A DNA stretch of 17,530 bases from Bacteroidia bacterium (GTDB taxonomy: Bacteria; Bacteroidota; Bacteroidia; Bacteroidales; Prolixibacteraceae), in the NCBI GenBank assembly GCA_025358395.1, contig JANYJT010000191.1, forward strand, positions 1 through 17,530, read 5' to 3'. Positions 1 through 6,828 of this stretch are shown here, in pieces (the first letter of the stretch is position 1; each line of letters begins with the position of its first letter). The position numbers were made by a program, and so were the translations under genes. The notes beneath the pieces were generated by a model. That model saw only the letters and a program-made list of their open reading frames with translations, made no database searches and was not told the origin of the DNA.

Positions 1-2
1 GA

Positions 3-380
3 TCAGCGTTGAGAATTTTTGGCATCGAACGACAAGGTGGCATGAGGCACTGCACGAAGTCGCTCCTTGGATATCAAAGCTCCGGTCTCGCGGCAGATGC
101 CGTATGTCTTGTTCTCAATTCGGATCAGGGCAGCCTCGAGATGCTGAATAAATTTCTGCTGACGTTGTGCAAGTTTTCCTGCCTCCTCCTTGGATAAGGT
201 GGCTGCACCCTCTTCCAATACCTTGAAAGTCGGTGAAGTATCTTGCGTGTCATTGCCATCACCCTGGGTAATTGCATTTTTGTATAGTTCGTAATCCTGA
301 CGTGCTTTGTCCAATTTTCCCAGAATCAAGGCTTTGAACTCCTGGAGTTCTTCGTCCGAATACCTATTCTTCTCTGCCAT
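3..380 (-). CDS. TraR/DksA-family transcriptional regulator (cysteine-poor)
   Basis: A 125-residue protein of the TraR/DksA family, which binds in the secondary channel of RNA polymerase and tunes transcription initiation. Residues 1-90 are charged and mostly helical, as expected for the family's coiled coil. Residues 93-121 carry the family's C-terminal signature (YGICRETG, then ISKERLRAVPHATLS). The four-cysteine zinc site of classical DksA is missing: C96 is the only cysteine in the protein. To my knowledge this is usual for Bacteroidota members, so I do not read it as damage. The stop codon is at positions 3-5, so the gene is complete. It lies 86 bp downstream of ileS on the same strand. 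In Bacteroidota this pair is often followed by lspA, which would be beyond the left edge. A weak -7-like box (TATATTTA, near 397-404) may give it its own promoter. Confidence 0.9.
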   Translation of the reverse strand: MAEKNRYSDEELQEFKALILGKLDKARQDYELYKNAITQGDGNDTQDTSPTFKVLEEGAATLSKEEAGKLAQRQQKFIQHLEAALIRIENKTYGICRETGALISKERLRAVPHATLSFDAKNSQR

Positions 381-466
381 AATGTTGCGCTTTTTGTAAA
401 TATAATCTAAATCAGTGCTATTTATACCTGCTGATCTAAAAATTTATCAACAGCATCGGTAAATCA

Positions 467-3400
467 CTAAATTTTCCTCACGATTAAAACTGTTTCCAAC
501 CCTGGTTCTATTTCAACAAGCTGATCAACAGCCGATTCTGAAATATCGACCAATTTAAGCTTTTGAGCGAGTGTCTGTGCACAAATGTAATCTCCAAATT
601 TTGTCAACGCTTCTGCAAGTTCCGGATGGTTTCCAACAGTAAGCTCTATCTTGTCTGTCACCTCGAATCCGCTCTCTTTTCTGAGATTCTGAATCCTGTT
701 GATCAGTTCACGGGCGATCCCTTCCAGCTTCAACTCAGGCGAAACATGGATGTCGAGCGCGACAGTGAGGTTGCCCTCGCTGGCTACCTGCCATCCCGGG
801 ATATCTTCCGTAAGTATTTCCACATCTTCAGAAACCAGTCTGACCGGTTCCCCTTCGATGATCGTATCAACTGATCCCTCTCTTTCGAAAGCTGCTATCT
901 GAGCCTGATCCATCGCGGTTACCATGGCGGCAATCTGCTTCATCAGCTTGCTGTATTTGGGCCCAAGAGTCTTAAAGTTGGGTTTGATCTTCTTCCTGAT
1001 AATGCCGGAAGAGTCTGTCAGGTACTCAACCGCTTTAACGTTGACTTCTGTCAGGACGATGCTTTCTATCGCTTCAAACTGGTTTCGGAAACGCTCGCTT
1101 AACACCGGAACGATGATTCTGGCCAACGGCTGACGAACCTTGATTTTCTCCTTCCGGCGAAGGCCGAGTACCATGGAGGATGCTTTCTGCGCCAGTTCCA
1201 TTCGCTCTTCCAAGGCCTTGTCGACCAAACTATCGTCGGATACCGGAAATTTGGTGAGGTGAACGGATTGATCCACTTCCCTCCGGGTTACCTTGTTCAG
1301 GTCGCGGTAGAGCTGATCACTGTAAAATGGCGCGATGGGGGCAATCAGTTTGGCCACCGTTTCGAGTGTTATGTACAAGGTTTGGTATGCCGAAATCTTA
1401 TCCGCATCATATTCGCCACCCCAGAATCTTTTGCGACTCAGCCGCACGTACCAGTTTGAAAGATTTTCAGAGACAAATTCTGAAATGGTCCTGCCTGCCT
1501 TGGTGGGCTCATAAGTTTCGTAGGCTTCTGTCACATCTTTTACCAGGGTGTTCAGCAGTGAAAGGATCCAGCGGTCCGGTTCGGGCCGTTCGGAATTCCG
1601 GAGTTCAGCTTCCCGGTAGGTAAAGCCGTCCACATTGGCATACAGGGAGAAGAAACTGTAGGTATTGTAAAGCGTTCCGAAGAATTTGCGCCTAACTTCA
1701 TCCACCCCTGCCAGGTCAAATTTCAGGTTGTCCCACGGCTGGGAATTGGTGATCATATACCAGCGAACAGGATCGGAACCATACTTTTCGATGGTGGTGA
1801 AAGGATCCACGGCATTGCCCAGGCGCTTCGACATTTTGTTGCCGGCAGCATCCAGAACGAGTCCGTTGGAGATGATATTTTTAAAGGCCACAGTGCCTTT
1901 GGCCATGGTCGCGATGGCATGAAGGGTAAAGAACCAGCCTCTGGTCTGGTCGACACCTTCCGCGATAAAATCGGCGGGAAAGAGCGTGTCAAACTCCTCT
2001 TCGCGCTCAAATGGATAGTGAACCTGCGCGAAAGGCATGGCACCGGAGTCGAACCAGACGTCGATCAGGTCGAGCTCGCGAACCATTTTTACCCCTTTCG
2101 GGGAAACCAGTACAAGATCATCCACAAACGGTCGGTGAAGGTCTACCTTTTCGTAATTTTCTTTGGAGTTGTCGCCGGCAACGAAATCTTTGTAGGGATT
2201 TGCCGGCATAAAACCCGCAGCTACAGATTTCTCAATTTCTGCTACCAACTCTTCAACCGAGCCGATGCACAACTCTTCTGCACCATCTTCGGTGCGCCAG
2301 ATGGGCAGTGGAGTTCCCCAATATCTGGAGCGGGAGAGGTTCCAGTCGACCAGATTCTCGAGCCAGTTGCCAAAGCGCCCGGTCCCGGTAGATTGTGGTT
2401 TCCAGTTGATGGTTTTGTTGAGGTCGATCATCTGATCGCGGACGGCAGTCGATTTGATAAACCACGAATCAAGTGGATAGTACAGTACCGGTTTATCTGT
2501 CCTCCAGCAATGCGGATAGCTGTGTTCGTATTTTTCTACCCGGAAGGCTTTCCCGGCCAATTTCAGTGAAACGGATAAATCCACATCGAGGGTGGCATCG
2601 TTTTCGGTAAGCTTTTCGTCGTAACTGTTTTTGACAAAGCGACCCGCGAATTCTTTGTAGAGTTTCGCACTGACATGGTTTTTCACGAAATCCGCATCCA
2701 GATCCTCCACTCGGAAGAAGCGGCCCTGACGGTCGACCATCGGCTGGCGTTTTCCTTCGTTGTCGATCAGCAGCAGCGGTACAATGCCCGTCTGTTTGGC
2801 AACCCTGTCGTCGTCCGAACCGAAAGTCGGCGCGATGTGCACGATACCGGTACCATCTTCCGTGGTAACGAAATCGCCAGGGATGACCCTGAAAGCATCA
2901 CCCATCGGTTTCACCCAGGGGAAAAGCTGTTCGTAATTAACGCCCACCAGCTGACTCCCTGAGAATTCGCCGAGCAATTGATATGGAATGTTCTTCCCTT
3001 CGCCGGTAAAGCTATCCAGCGTTAGCGTCTCATTCTTCTCGGGGAAATAGTGTCGGAAAAGATTCCTGGCCAGAACGACCGTGATCGGCTGACCGGTATA
3101 AGGATTGAAAGTTTGAACTTTGACATATCTGATGGTTGCACCCACAGCCAGGGCAGTATTGGAAGGCAGCGTCCATGGAGTGGTCGTCCAGGCCAGGATG
3201 TAAAGATCGGTAGAAACCTGATCGAACAAAGGTGCCGATTTTTCATTTCTGATCACCTTGAATTGGGCGATGCAGGTGGTGTCTTTCACATTGCGGTAGC
3301 ATCCTGGTTGATTTAGCTCGTGCGAACTTAGTCCGGTGCCGGCAGCAGGCGAATAGGGCTGAATCGTATAACCTTTGTAGAGCAGATTTTTGTTGTAAAA

Positions 3401-3901
3401 GGATTTCAACAGCCACCACAAAGTCTCTATGTAGCGGTTGTCGTAGGTTATGTATGGATCGTCCATATTGACCCAGTAGCCCATTTTCCGGGTAAGATCC
3501 TCCCAGAGGTCGGTGTATTTCATCACCTCCCGGCGACAGGCAGCATTGTAATCGGCTACCGAGATATGTTTGCCGATATCCTCCTTCGTGATGCCGAGTG
3601 ACTTCTCCACACTAAGTTCGACAGGCAGTCCGTGGGTATCCCAGCCTGCCTTGCGCTTGACCAGAAATCCCTGCTGCGTCTTGTAACGACAAAATATATC
3701 CTTGATGGCGCGGGATACAACATGGTGAATTCCGGGTTGGCCATTGGCCGACGGCGGACCTTCATAAAAAATAAAAGGCTTTCCTTCGGCTCTGGTGGTG
3801 ATGGACTTGTTAAATGTATCATCCTCATCCCAGAATTTTAAGATATCCTTGTTAATTTGCGAAAGATTAAACTCCTTGTATTCCCTGAATTTCTTACTCA
3901 T
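467..3901 (-). CDS. ileS: Isoleucyl-tRNA synthetase (IleRS2-like, GIHH signature)
   Basis: This enzyme charges tRNA-Ile with isoleucine in the cytoplasm. I start it at the ATG of 3899-3901, giving 1144 residues. An in-frame ATG at 4021 would add 40 residues, but that stretch is encoded by an intergenic repeat (low-complexity KYFKYSKYSKY) and lies upstream of a good -7 box at 3934-3941. Visible landmarks are the class I HIGH-region signature at residues 57-60, reading GIHH in the context NGQPGIHHV; the editing-domain stretch TTTPWTLPSNTA; HIAPTFGSDDD; and KMSKR at residues 689-693, followed by the anticodon-binding region. Length and sequence style match the long, eukaryote-like IleRS2 type found in many Bacteroidota. 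The swapped signature (GxHH instead of HxGH) is discussed as a finding. The DksA-like gene follows on the same strand. Confidence 0.97.
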   Translation of the reverse strand: MSKKFREYKEFNLSQINKDILKFWDEDDTFNKSITTRAEGKPFIFYEGPPSANGQPGIHHVVSRAIKDIFCRYKTQQGFLVKRKAGWDTHGLPVELSVEKSLGITKEDIGKHISVADYNAACRREVMKYTDLWEDLTRKMGYWVNMDDPYITYDNRYIETLWWLLKSFYNKNLLYKGYTIQPYSPAAGTGLSSHELNQPGCYRNVKDTTCIAQFKVIRNEKSAPLFDQVSTDLYILAWTTTPWTLPSNTALAVGATIRYVKVQTFNPYTGQPITVVLARNLFRHYFPEKNETLTLDSFTGEGKNIPYQLLGEFSGSQLVGVNYEQLFPWVKPMGDAFRVIPGDFVTTEDGTGIVHIAPTFGSDDDRVAKQTGIVPLLLIDNEGKRQPMVDRQGRFFRVEDLDADFVKNHVSAKLYKEFAGRFVKNSYDEKLTENDATLDVDLSVSLKLAGKAFRVEKYEHSYPHCWRTDKPVLYYPLDSWFIKSTAVRDQMIDLNKTINWKPQSTGTGRFGNWLENLVDWNLSRSRYWGTPLPIWRTEDGAEELCIGSVEELVAEIEKSVAAGFMPANPYKDFVAGDNSKENYEKVDLHRPFVDDLVLVSPKGVKMVRELDLIDVWFDSGAMPFAQVHYPFEREEEFDTLFPADFIAEGVDQTRGWFFTLHAIATMAKGTVAFKNIISNGLVLDAAGNKMSKRLGNAVDPFTTIEKYGSDPVRWYMITNSQPWDNLKFDLAGVDEVRRKFFGTLYNTYSFFSLYANVDGFTYREAELRNSERPEPDRWILSLLNTLVKDVTEAYETYEPTKAGRTISEFVSENLSNWYVRLSRKRFWGGEYDADKISAYQTLYITLETVAKLIAPIAPFYSDQLYRDLNKVTRREVDQSVHLTKFPVSDDSLVDKALEERMELAQKASSMVLGLRRKEKIKVRQPLARIIVPVLSERFRNQFEAIESIVLTEVNVKAVEYLTDSSGIIRKKIKPNFKTLGPKYSKLMKQIAAMVTAMDQAQIAAFEREGSVDTIIEGEPVRLVSEDVEILTEDIPGWQVASEGNLTVALDIHVSPELKLEGIARELINRIQNLRKESGFEVTDKIELTVGNHPELAEALTKFGDYICAQTLAQKLKLVDISESAVDQLVEIEPGLETVLIVRKI

Positions 3902-3933
3902 AGCCTTGTGCAACTCCCTTTTTTTAAAGAGCA

Positions 3934-3941
3934 CAAAGATA
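3934..3941 (-). promoter_or_regulatory. ileS: -7 box of the ileS promoter (TATCTTTG)
   Basis: On the minus strand this reads TATCTTTG, an exact match to the Bacteroidota -7 consensus TAnnTTTG. It predicts a transcript start near 3928 and a leader of about 27 nt before the ATG at 3901. No TTG is found 19-21 bp upstream; that interval lies inside the 77-bp repeat (3949-4025). The box supports the shorter ileS start. Confidence 0.5.
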
Positions 3942-3948
3942 ATAAAAA

Positions 3949-4025
3949 AGTACTTGGAGTACTTAGAATACTTAAAGTACTTAAAGTTGGGAACTCCGAA
4001 CATATCAGCCAAATGGCACAAGTAA
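3949..4025 (-). repeat. 77-bp dispersed repeat, copy A (9-bp tandem core)
   Basis: The reverse complement of 3949-4025 matches 6896-6972 at 68 of 77 positions without gaps. The differences cluster in a 17-nt variable patch (repeat positions 7-23). The remaining 53-nt core differs at one position. Inside the core, a 9-bp unit of the type TACTTTAAG is repeated about three times with small changes. The copy ends 7 bp upstream of the ileS -7 box, so it occupies the place of the -33 element. It is read through by the longer, unlikely ileS start. The two copies are inverted relative to each other. Confidence 0.85.
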
Positions 4026-4048
4026 AATAAAGATCGGGTGTGTTTTAG

Positions 4049-4534
4049 TTACTTAACCAGGAAATGGTTAAATGGAATAGTTCTGGCTTCGTTACAATGG
4101 ATAGTAATCTTTTGGAATTTCTGACTGTAGGTTGATTCCATGAAAGTTAGCAATGTTTCTAAGTGTACCAATGCTCTCTTAAAGTGCTTGTCGTAAGTGA
4201 TATTGGCATCAATACTTCGATTTGACATGTTTTCACTTATTAAATACCTGGATCTTCTGGATAGATTTTGAAGTTGGGTATATGCTAAGTATACTTTTTC
4301 AGGAACTTTTGTGAGTGAAAGAATAAGATAAGGATTCAAGGCATTTGAAACCTCTTCGTGTTTGCGGTAATGTAAGTTCGAGACAGAAGCGATGTGTGAA
4401 TTGACAAGGTGAACAGCCACATAGTAACATACCGTTACATCCCAATCCCTATAATGCACTGATAAACTGCTAATTTCCTGCAAGAAGCTTAAGTTTTTCC
4501 TGGATTGGGAGATATGATCTGCAAAATTTGCCAT
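4049..4534 (-). CDS. HEPN-like helical protein, second gene of a coupled pair
   Basis: A 161-residue, largely helical protein. Residues 28-62 follow a pattern I associate with a HEPN-like family: RDW, then CYYVAVHLVNSHIA, then RKHEE, with a later AYTQLQNLSRRSRYL segment. The canonical HEPN RNase motif (R-x4-6-H) is not obvious; the nearest is R57-K-H59. I chose the ATG at 4532-4534 over an in-frame ATG at 4570 because it overlaps the upstream stop as TAATG, a classic re-initiation arrangement. The upstream partner (4534-5010) has a C-terminus resembling a degenerate nucleotidyltransferase-like or metal-free antitoxin fold. This suggests a toxin-antitoxin-like or regulatory pair. The gene is A+T-rich compared with ileS. 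The family assignment is pattern recognition, not a search result. Confidence 0.6.
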   Translation of the reverse strand: MANFADHISQSRKNLSFLQEISSLSVHYRDWDVTVCYYVAVHLVNSHIASVSNLHYRKHEEVSNALNPYLILSLTKVPEKVYLAYTQLQNLSRRSRYLISENMSNRSIDANITYDKHFKRALVHLETLLTFMESTYSQKFQKITIHCNEARTIPFNHFLVK

Positions 4535-5010
4535 TAAATGACCGTATTGAATTGAGAAGGAACTGAGCAATTGTCCGACTCTTCAAGGATGGTAGTTGAA
4601 ACATGGAATCCGTATTCACCATACTTTGCATTCAGGGTGGCTTCGAGTAAAAAAAGCTGATCCATGGTGGCTTCATCATCGTCCTTAACAACGGACCAAA
4701 CCAGAATTTTCGAGTCTGAAAGCTGAAATGATAACGATTTAAGTTCGATGTTACGTATTTTAAGGCCAGCAAAATAATTCGCCAAAAGATCAGGAATAAT
4801 TAACATACTGGAGCTTTCGCGGTTTTTACGTGCAATTTCAAGCATGTTGTTTTCCAAAAAAGGTTTCCAGAAATCCTGTTTTTCTTTTGGAGCAATTCCG
4901 GTAACTATTTGCATCTCTTCAACCCTAATTGAAGAAACAAGTTCATCGAACCATTTGGAAATATCAGCACTCTTTTCAGACAGCGTTGAGACCGGTGTTG
5001 CTGGAGTCAT
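4534..5010 (-). CDS. Hypothetical protein, partner of the HEPN-like gene
   Basis: A 158-residue soluble protein with no signal peptide or membrane segment. I do not recognise it with confidence. The C-terminal half contains a hydrophobic strand (KILVWSVV) followed by acidic residues (KDDDEAT), a helix (FLLEATLNAKYGEY), a second strand (GFHVSTTIL) and a serine/proline tail. That order resembles uncharacterised proteins found directly upstream of HEPN-like genes and could be a nucleotidyltransferase-like fold without obvious catalytic residues. The stop codon TAA shares its last A with the start ATG of the next gene, so the two are almost certainly translated together. A -7 box (5050-5057) and a palindrome (5059-5069) lie upstream, consistent with self-regulation. 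The gene is certain; the function is inference. Confidence 0.65.
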   Translation of the reverse strand: MTPATPVSTLSEKSADISKWFDELVSSIRVEEMQIVTGIAPKEKQDFWKPFLENNMLEIARKNRESSSMLIIPDLLANYFAGLKIRNIELKSLSFQLSDSKILVWSVVKDDDEATMDQLFLLEATLNAKYGEYGFHVSTTILEESDNCSVPSQFNTVI

Positions 5011-5049
5011 TTTGAAGGGTTGATTTCAGATTTAAAACAATAATCTATT

Positions 5050-5057
5050 CAAATTTA
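5050..5057 (-). promoter_or_regulatory. -7 box for the HEPN-like pair (TAAATTTG)
   Basis: The minus strand reads TAAATTTG, an exact TAnnTTTG match, 39 bp upstream of the start at 5010. No clear TTG lies at the expected distance upstream; the spacer holds the palindrome at 5059-5069 instead. This is the only strong -7 candidate I found in the 237-bp divergent intergenic region (5011-5247) for the leftward genes. Confidence 0.45.
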
Positions 5058-5058
5058 A

Positions 5059-5076
5059 CGTATTATACGGCGTATT
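5059..5076. promoter_or_regulatory. Candidate operator: CGTAT palindrome and repeated half-site
   Basis: Positions 5059-5069 read CGTATTATACG, a perfect 5-bp inverted repeat around one base. A further CGTATT half-site follows 12 bp after the first (5071-5076), so equivalent half-sites sit roughly one helical turn apart. The element touches the -7 box of the HEPN-like pair. A repressor bound here would block that promoter, as in self-regulated toxin-antitoxin units. This is inferred from position and symmetry only. Confidence 0.35.
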
Positions 5077-5192
5077 GTTCTAATGAATGCAAAATAAAGA
5101 AATAATAATAAGATTTAAAAGTTTTGGATCAGTAATTATATAGAAAGGCTGAATTCTCAAAAGTAGAATCTTAACTTTTAGCAAGTTTAGCC

Positions 5193-5224
5193 TTGCTTTT
5201 ATTCAAGGAACATCATTACATTTA
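5193..5224 (+). promoter_or_regulatory. Promoter-like pair upstream of the EEP gene relic
   Basis: TTG at 5193-5195 is followed after 21 bp by TACATTTA (5217-5224), one base from the Bacteroidota -7 consensus TAnnTTTG. The predicted start near 5230 would give an 18-nt leader before the ATG at 5248. It would transcribe the broken genes to the right. Confidence 0.4.
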
Positions 5225-5247
5225 CAGTACTAGCCAATTAGACAAAA

Positions 5248-5626
5248 ATGATGAGATTAATTACCTGGAACTGTCAAGGGGCATTTAGAAAGAAAGCTGA
5301 CTTCATTTTACCTCTTCAACCTGACATTTTAGTTGTCCAAGAATGTGAACATCCAGATAAATTAAATTTCAGTCAGACAAATAGGGAACCCCAAGATTAT
5401 TATTGGCATGGTGACAATGTAAATAAAGGAATAGGGATTTTTTCATATTCAGACTTTAAGTTTGAATTACTCACAGAATATAATCCGCAATTTAAATACA
5501 TACTCCCTTTAAAAGTTACTGGAAATGATTATTCATTTACTTTACTTGCAGTTTGGGCAATGAACTTATGATAACTGGACAGCCCATAGTGACCATTCCC
5601 CTCTTTATATTCAATTTGACATTTGA
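5248..5626 (+). pseudogene. Endonuclease/exonuclease/phosphatase (EEP) family gene with internal deletion
   Basis: The reading frame from 5248 to 5571 codes for 107 residues that begin like EEP-family phosphodiesterases: LITWNCQGAFRKKA, then the metal-binding glutamate in ILVVQECEHPD, then a GIGIFSY strand. It stops right after LLAVWA, far short of the 200-250 residues of the family. A different frame directly downstream (5564-5626) reads YDNWTAHSDHSPLYIQFDI and a stop, which is the family's C-terminal end with its catalytic S-D-H. The middle, probably around 90-100 residues including the catalytic Asp/Asn motifs, is absent, and the two ends are out of frame. The start and end of one gene are therefore both visible, with an internal deletion between them. 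An assembly error is possible. If expressed, the short product would lack most active-site residues. Confidence 0.75.
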
Positions 5627-5715
5627 TAATTGAAGTAAACGATTTGATAAGAACAATCTTTTACAGGACTTTGAAAATACGGAAAAATTGTAATGAATCA
5701 ACAAAACCGAGAAAA

Positions 5716-6006
5716 ATGGAACCAAAAGAATTGCCAAAATTTCATGAAACATTTCAACCGATCCTTGACATTTTAAAATCAGGAGATATTGTACACCACC
5801 GTGAGTTACTTAAAAAAGTTGTTGATAAATATTATTCGGATCTTCCGTTAGAATTGCTGGATCAAAAGACTAAAACCGGTGAAATCCTGATTTTAAACAG
5901 GATTGCTTGGGGAAAATCATATCTAAAAAAGGGCGGATACATAATTTATCCTGAAAGGGGAGTGGTTCAAATAACTGATAAGGGTAATGAACGAAACATT
6001 CGCTGA
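5716..6006 (+). CDS. Mrr-type N-terminal winged-helix fragment
   Basis: 96 residues matching the N-terminal winged-helix domain of Mrr-like restriction proteins: a proline-rich start with FHETFQPILDILKSGDIVHH, then KTGEILILNRIAWGKSYLKKGGYI, then the wing ending GVVQITDKGN. That domain binds DNA and is normally followed by a PD-(D/E)XK nuclease domain. Here the frame stops four residues after ITDKGN, while the next frame, overlapping by 20 bp, continues with a nuclease-like sequence. I used the ATG at 5716; the frame is open further upstream, but without family-like sequence. It may make a small stand-alone DNA-binding protein, but I think it is the head of a broken gene. It starts 89 bp after the EEP relic. 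Confidence 0.6.
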   Translation: MEPKELPKFHETFQPILDILKSGDIVHHRELLKKVVDKYYSDLPLELLDQKTKTGEILILNRIAWGKSYLKKGGYIIYPERGVVQITDKGNERNIR

Positions 6007-6349
6007 CATTGAATGTGAAAAAGATGGGATTAGGCATCTTATCAGTGTCAAGGCAAGAAACAAATACCAAAAAAACGGCAAATTAAACACAAGATACAAT
6101 CTGGGTTCTGAAGTTTATAAAAAAGCATTGTCTGCTGAGATAAAATATAATGGATCAGCCTATTGGATGGCATTACAATTTGATCGAAGGACATTTTCAA
6201 TATATTTTGGACGATTGACTGAATTAAATGGTAGTAGAGCAATTCCTGTTGACAAATGCGAGAAGGGAATGATCGGAGAGATTTGGGAACATAATAAGCG
6301 ACATTACTTTGATTTTGGGTTCTATACAAATCAAGAGAGTGAAATATAA
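5987..6349 (+). CDS. PD-(D/E)XK nuclease-like fragment (C-terminal part)
   Basis: 120 residues that look like the core and C-terminus of a PD-(D/E)XK superfamily protein: ADIECEKDG, then the strand LISVKARNKYQKNGKLNTRYNLG, later YWMALQFDRRTFSIYFG and a C-terminal WEHNKRHYFDFGFY. The usual acidic-x-K pair is S-V-K here, so catalysis is uncertain unless the family uses a displaced acid. The domain seems to lack its N-terminal helix and first strand. It overlaps the end of the winged-helix fragment in another frame, and its own frame is closed by a stop at 5972-5974. The simplest reading is one former winged-helix plus nuclease gene with a deletion that shifted the frame. A separate short gene is the alternative. 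Confidence 0.5.
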   Translation: MNETFADIECEKDGIRHLISVKARNKYQKNGKLNTRYNLGSEVYKKALSAEIKYNGSAYWMALQFDRRTFSIYFGRLTELNGSRAIPVDKCEKGMIGEIWEHNKRHYFDFGFYTNQESEI

Positions 6350-6358
6350 ACCAGCATT

Positions 6359-6808
6359 CTAAATTTCATTAATGCGCAATTTTTCCCTCTCCCACAAAAG
6401 CTTCTTCCCAAACCCCAGCCTGTTGTCCGTCATCTTTAGATAATCTATGGTCAGGATCCAGAGGGTGGTATCCATCAGGGCTGCAAAAGGGAATCGTTTA
6501 AGATAGGTCGAACTCGCATGATCCAGCGCGGCACCTTCCGCTTTTATGATTGTACCGGAAAACTGTATTCCTTGGATTTTGCCGATGATGCTCGTTTCAA
6601 GTACAACATTGCCCGCCACCTTTGGATTCAGAGCAGCCTCCTGGATGTGCCTCGTTTCGTAGCCGGAGGTAAAAACAAAAGCCATCTGCTCTTCCTGAAA
6701 TGCATAAAAGCAGTTGGCAACCCAGGGCTGATCACCCGAGACCGTGGCCAGGGTAAGGACGTGGTGCTTCCTGAGGAAGGAGGTGATCTTGGGGTCGGCT
6801 TGTTGCAT
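6359..6808 (-). CDS. yhbP: YhbP/UPF0306-like FMN-binding split-barrel protein
   Basis: 149 residues aligning from memory along the whole length with Escherichia coli YhbP (UPF0306). Shared stretches are an N-terminal helix, LATV..DQPWVANCFYAF, SGYETRHIQEA, a VAGNV strand, IQGIQFSGTIIKAEG, RFPFA and the highly conserved end LTIDYLKMTDNRLGFGKKLLWER. YhbP belongs to the pyridoxamine-5'-phosphate-oxidase-like split-barrel fold. Its role is not established; flavin or heme binding is typical of the fold. The gene ends 9 bp after the nuclease fragment on the opposite strand. A -7 box lies only 4 bp before the ATG, and a 10-bp tandem array stands behind it. Base composition is closer to the core genes than to the island. 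Confidence 0.85.
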   Translation of the reverse strand: MQQADPKITSFLRKHHVLTLATVSGDQPWVANCFYAFQEEQMAFVFTSGYETRHIQEAALNPKVAGNVVLETSIIGKIQGIQFSGTIIKAEGAALDHASSTYLKRFPFAALMDTTLWILTIDYLKMTDNRLGFGKKLLWEREKLRINEI

Positions 6809-6812
6809 GAAG

Positions 6813-6820
6813 CAAAGTTA
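6813..6820 (-). promoter_or_regulatory. yhbP: -7 box of yhbP (TAACTTTG), nearly touching the start codon
   Basis: The minus strand reads TAACTTTG, an exact TAnnTTTG match, only 4 bp before the ATG at 6808. Transcription would begin at or next to the start codon, giving a leaderless message. The region 12 bp and more upstream is the 10-bp tandem array (6829-6895); there is no TTG at the -33 distance. Confidence 0.45.
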
Positions 6821-6828
6821 GGAAAAAG

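Noticed and set aside
429..457. Terminator hairpin between ileS and the DksA-like gene
   Set aside because: The TGCTG/CAGCA stem is only about 5 bp with a bulge and no T-run.
1919..2569. Long plus-strand open frame inside ileS
   Set aside because: It is antisense to a clearly coding, full-length gene and shows no family features.
3902..4021. 40-residue N-terminal extension of ileS
   Set aside because: It is encoded by an intergenic repeat with low-complexity Lys/Tyr/Ser/Phe composition, and a -7 box lies between it and the ATG at 3901.
4535..4570. Upstream ATG for the HEPN-like gene
   Set aside because: It would overlap the previous gene by 37 bp; the ATG at 4534 gives a TAATG coupling and a family-like N-terminus.
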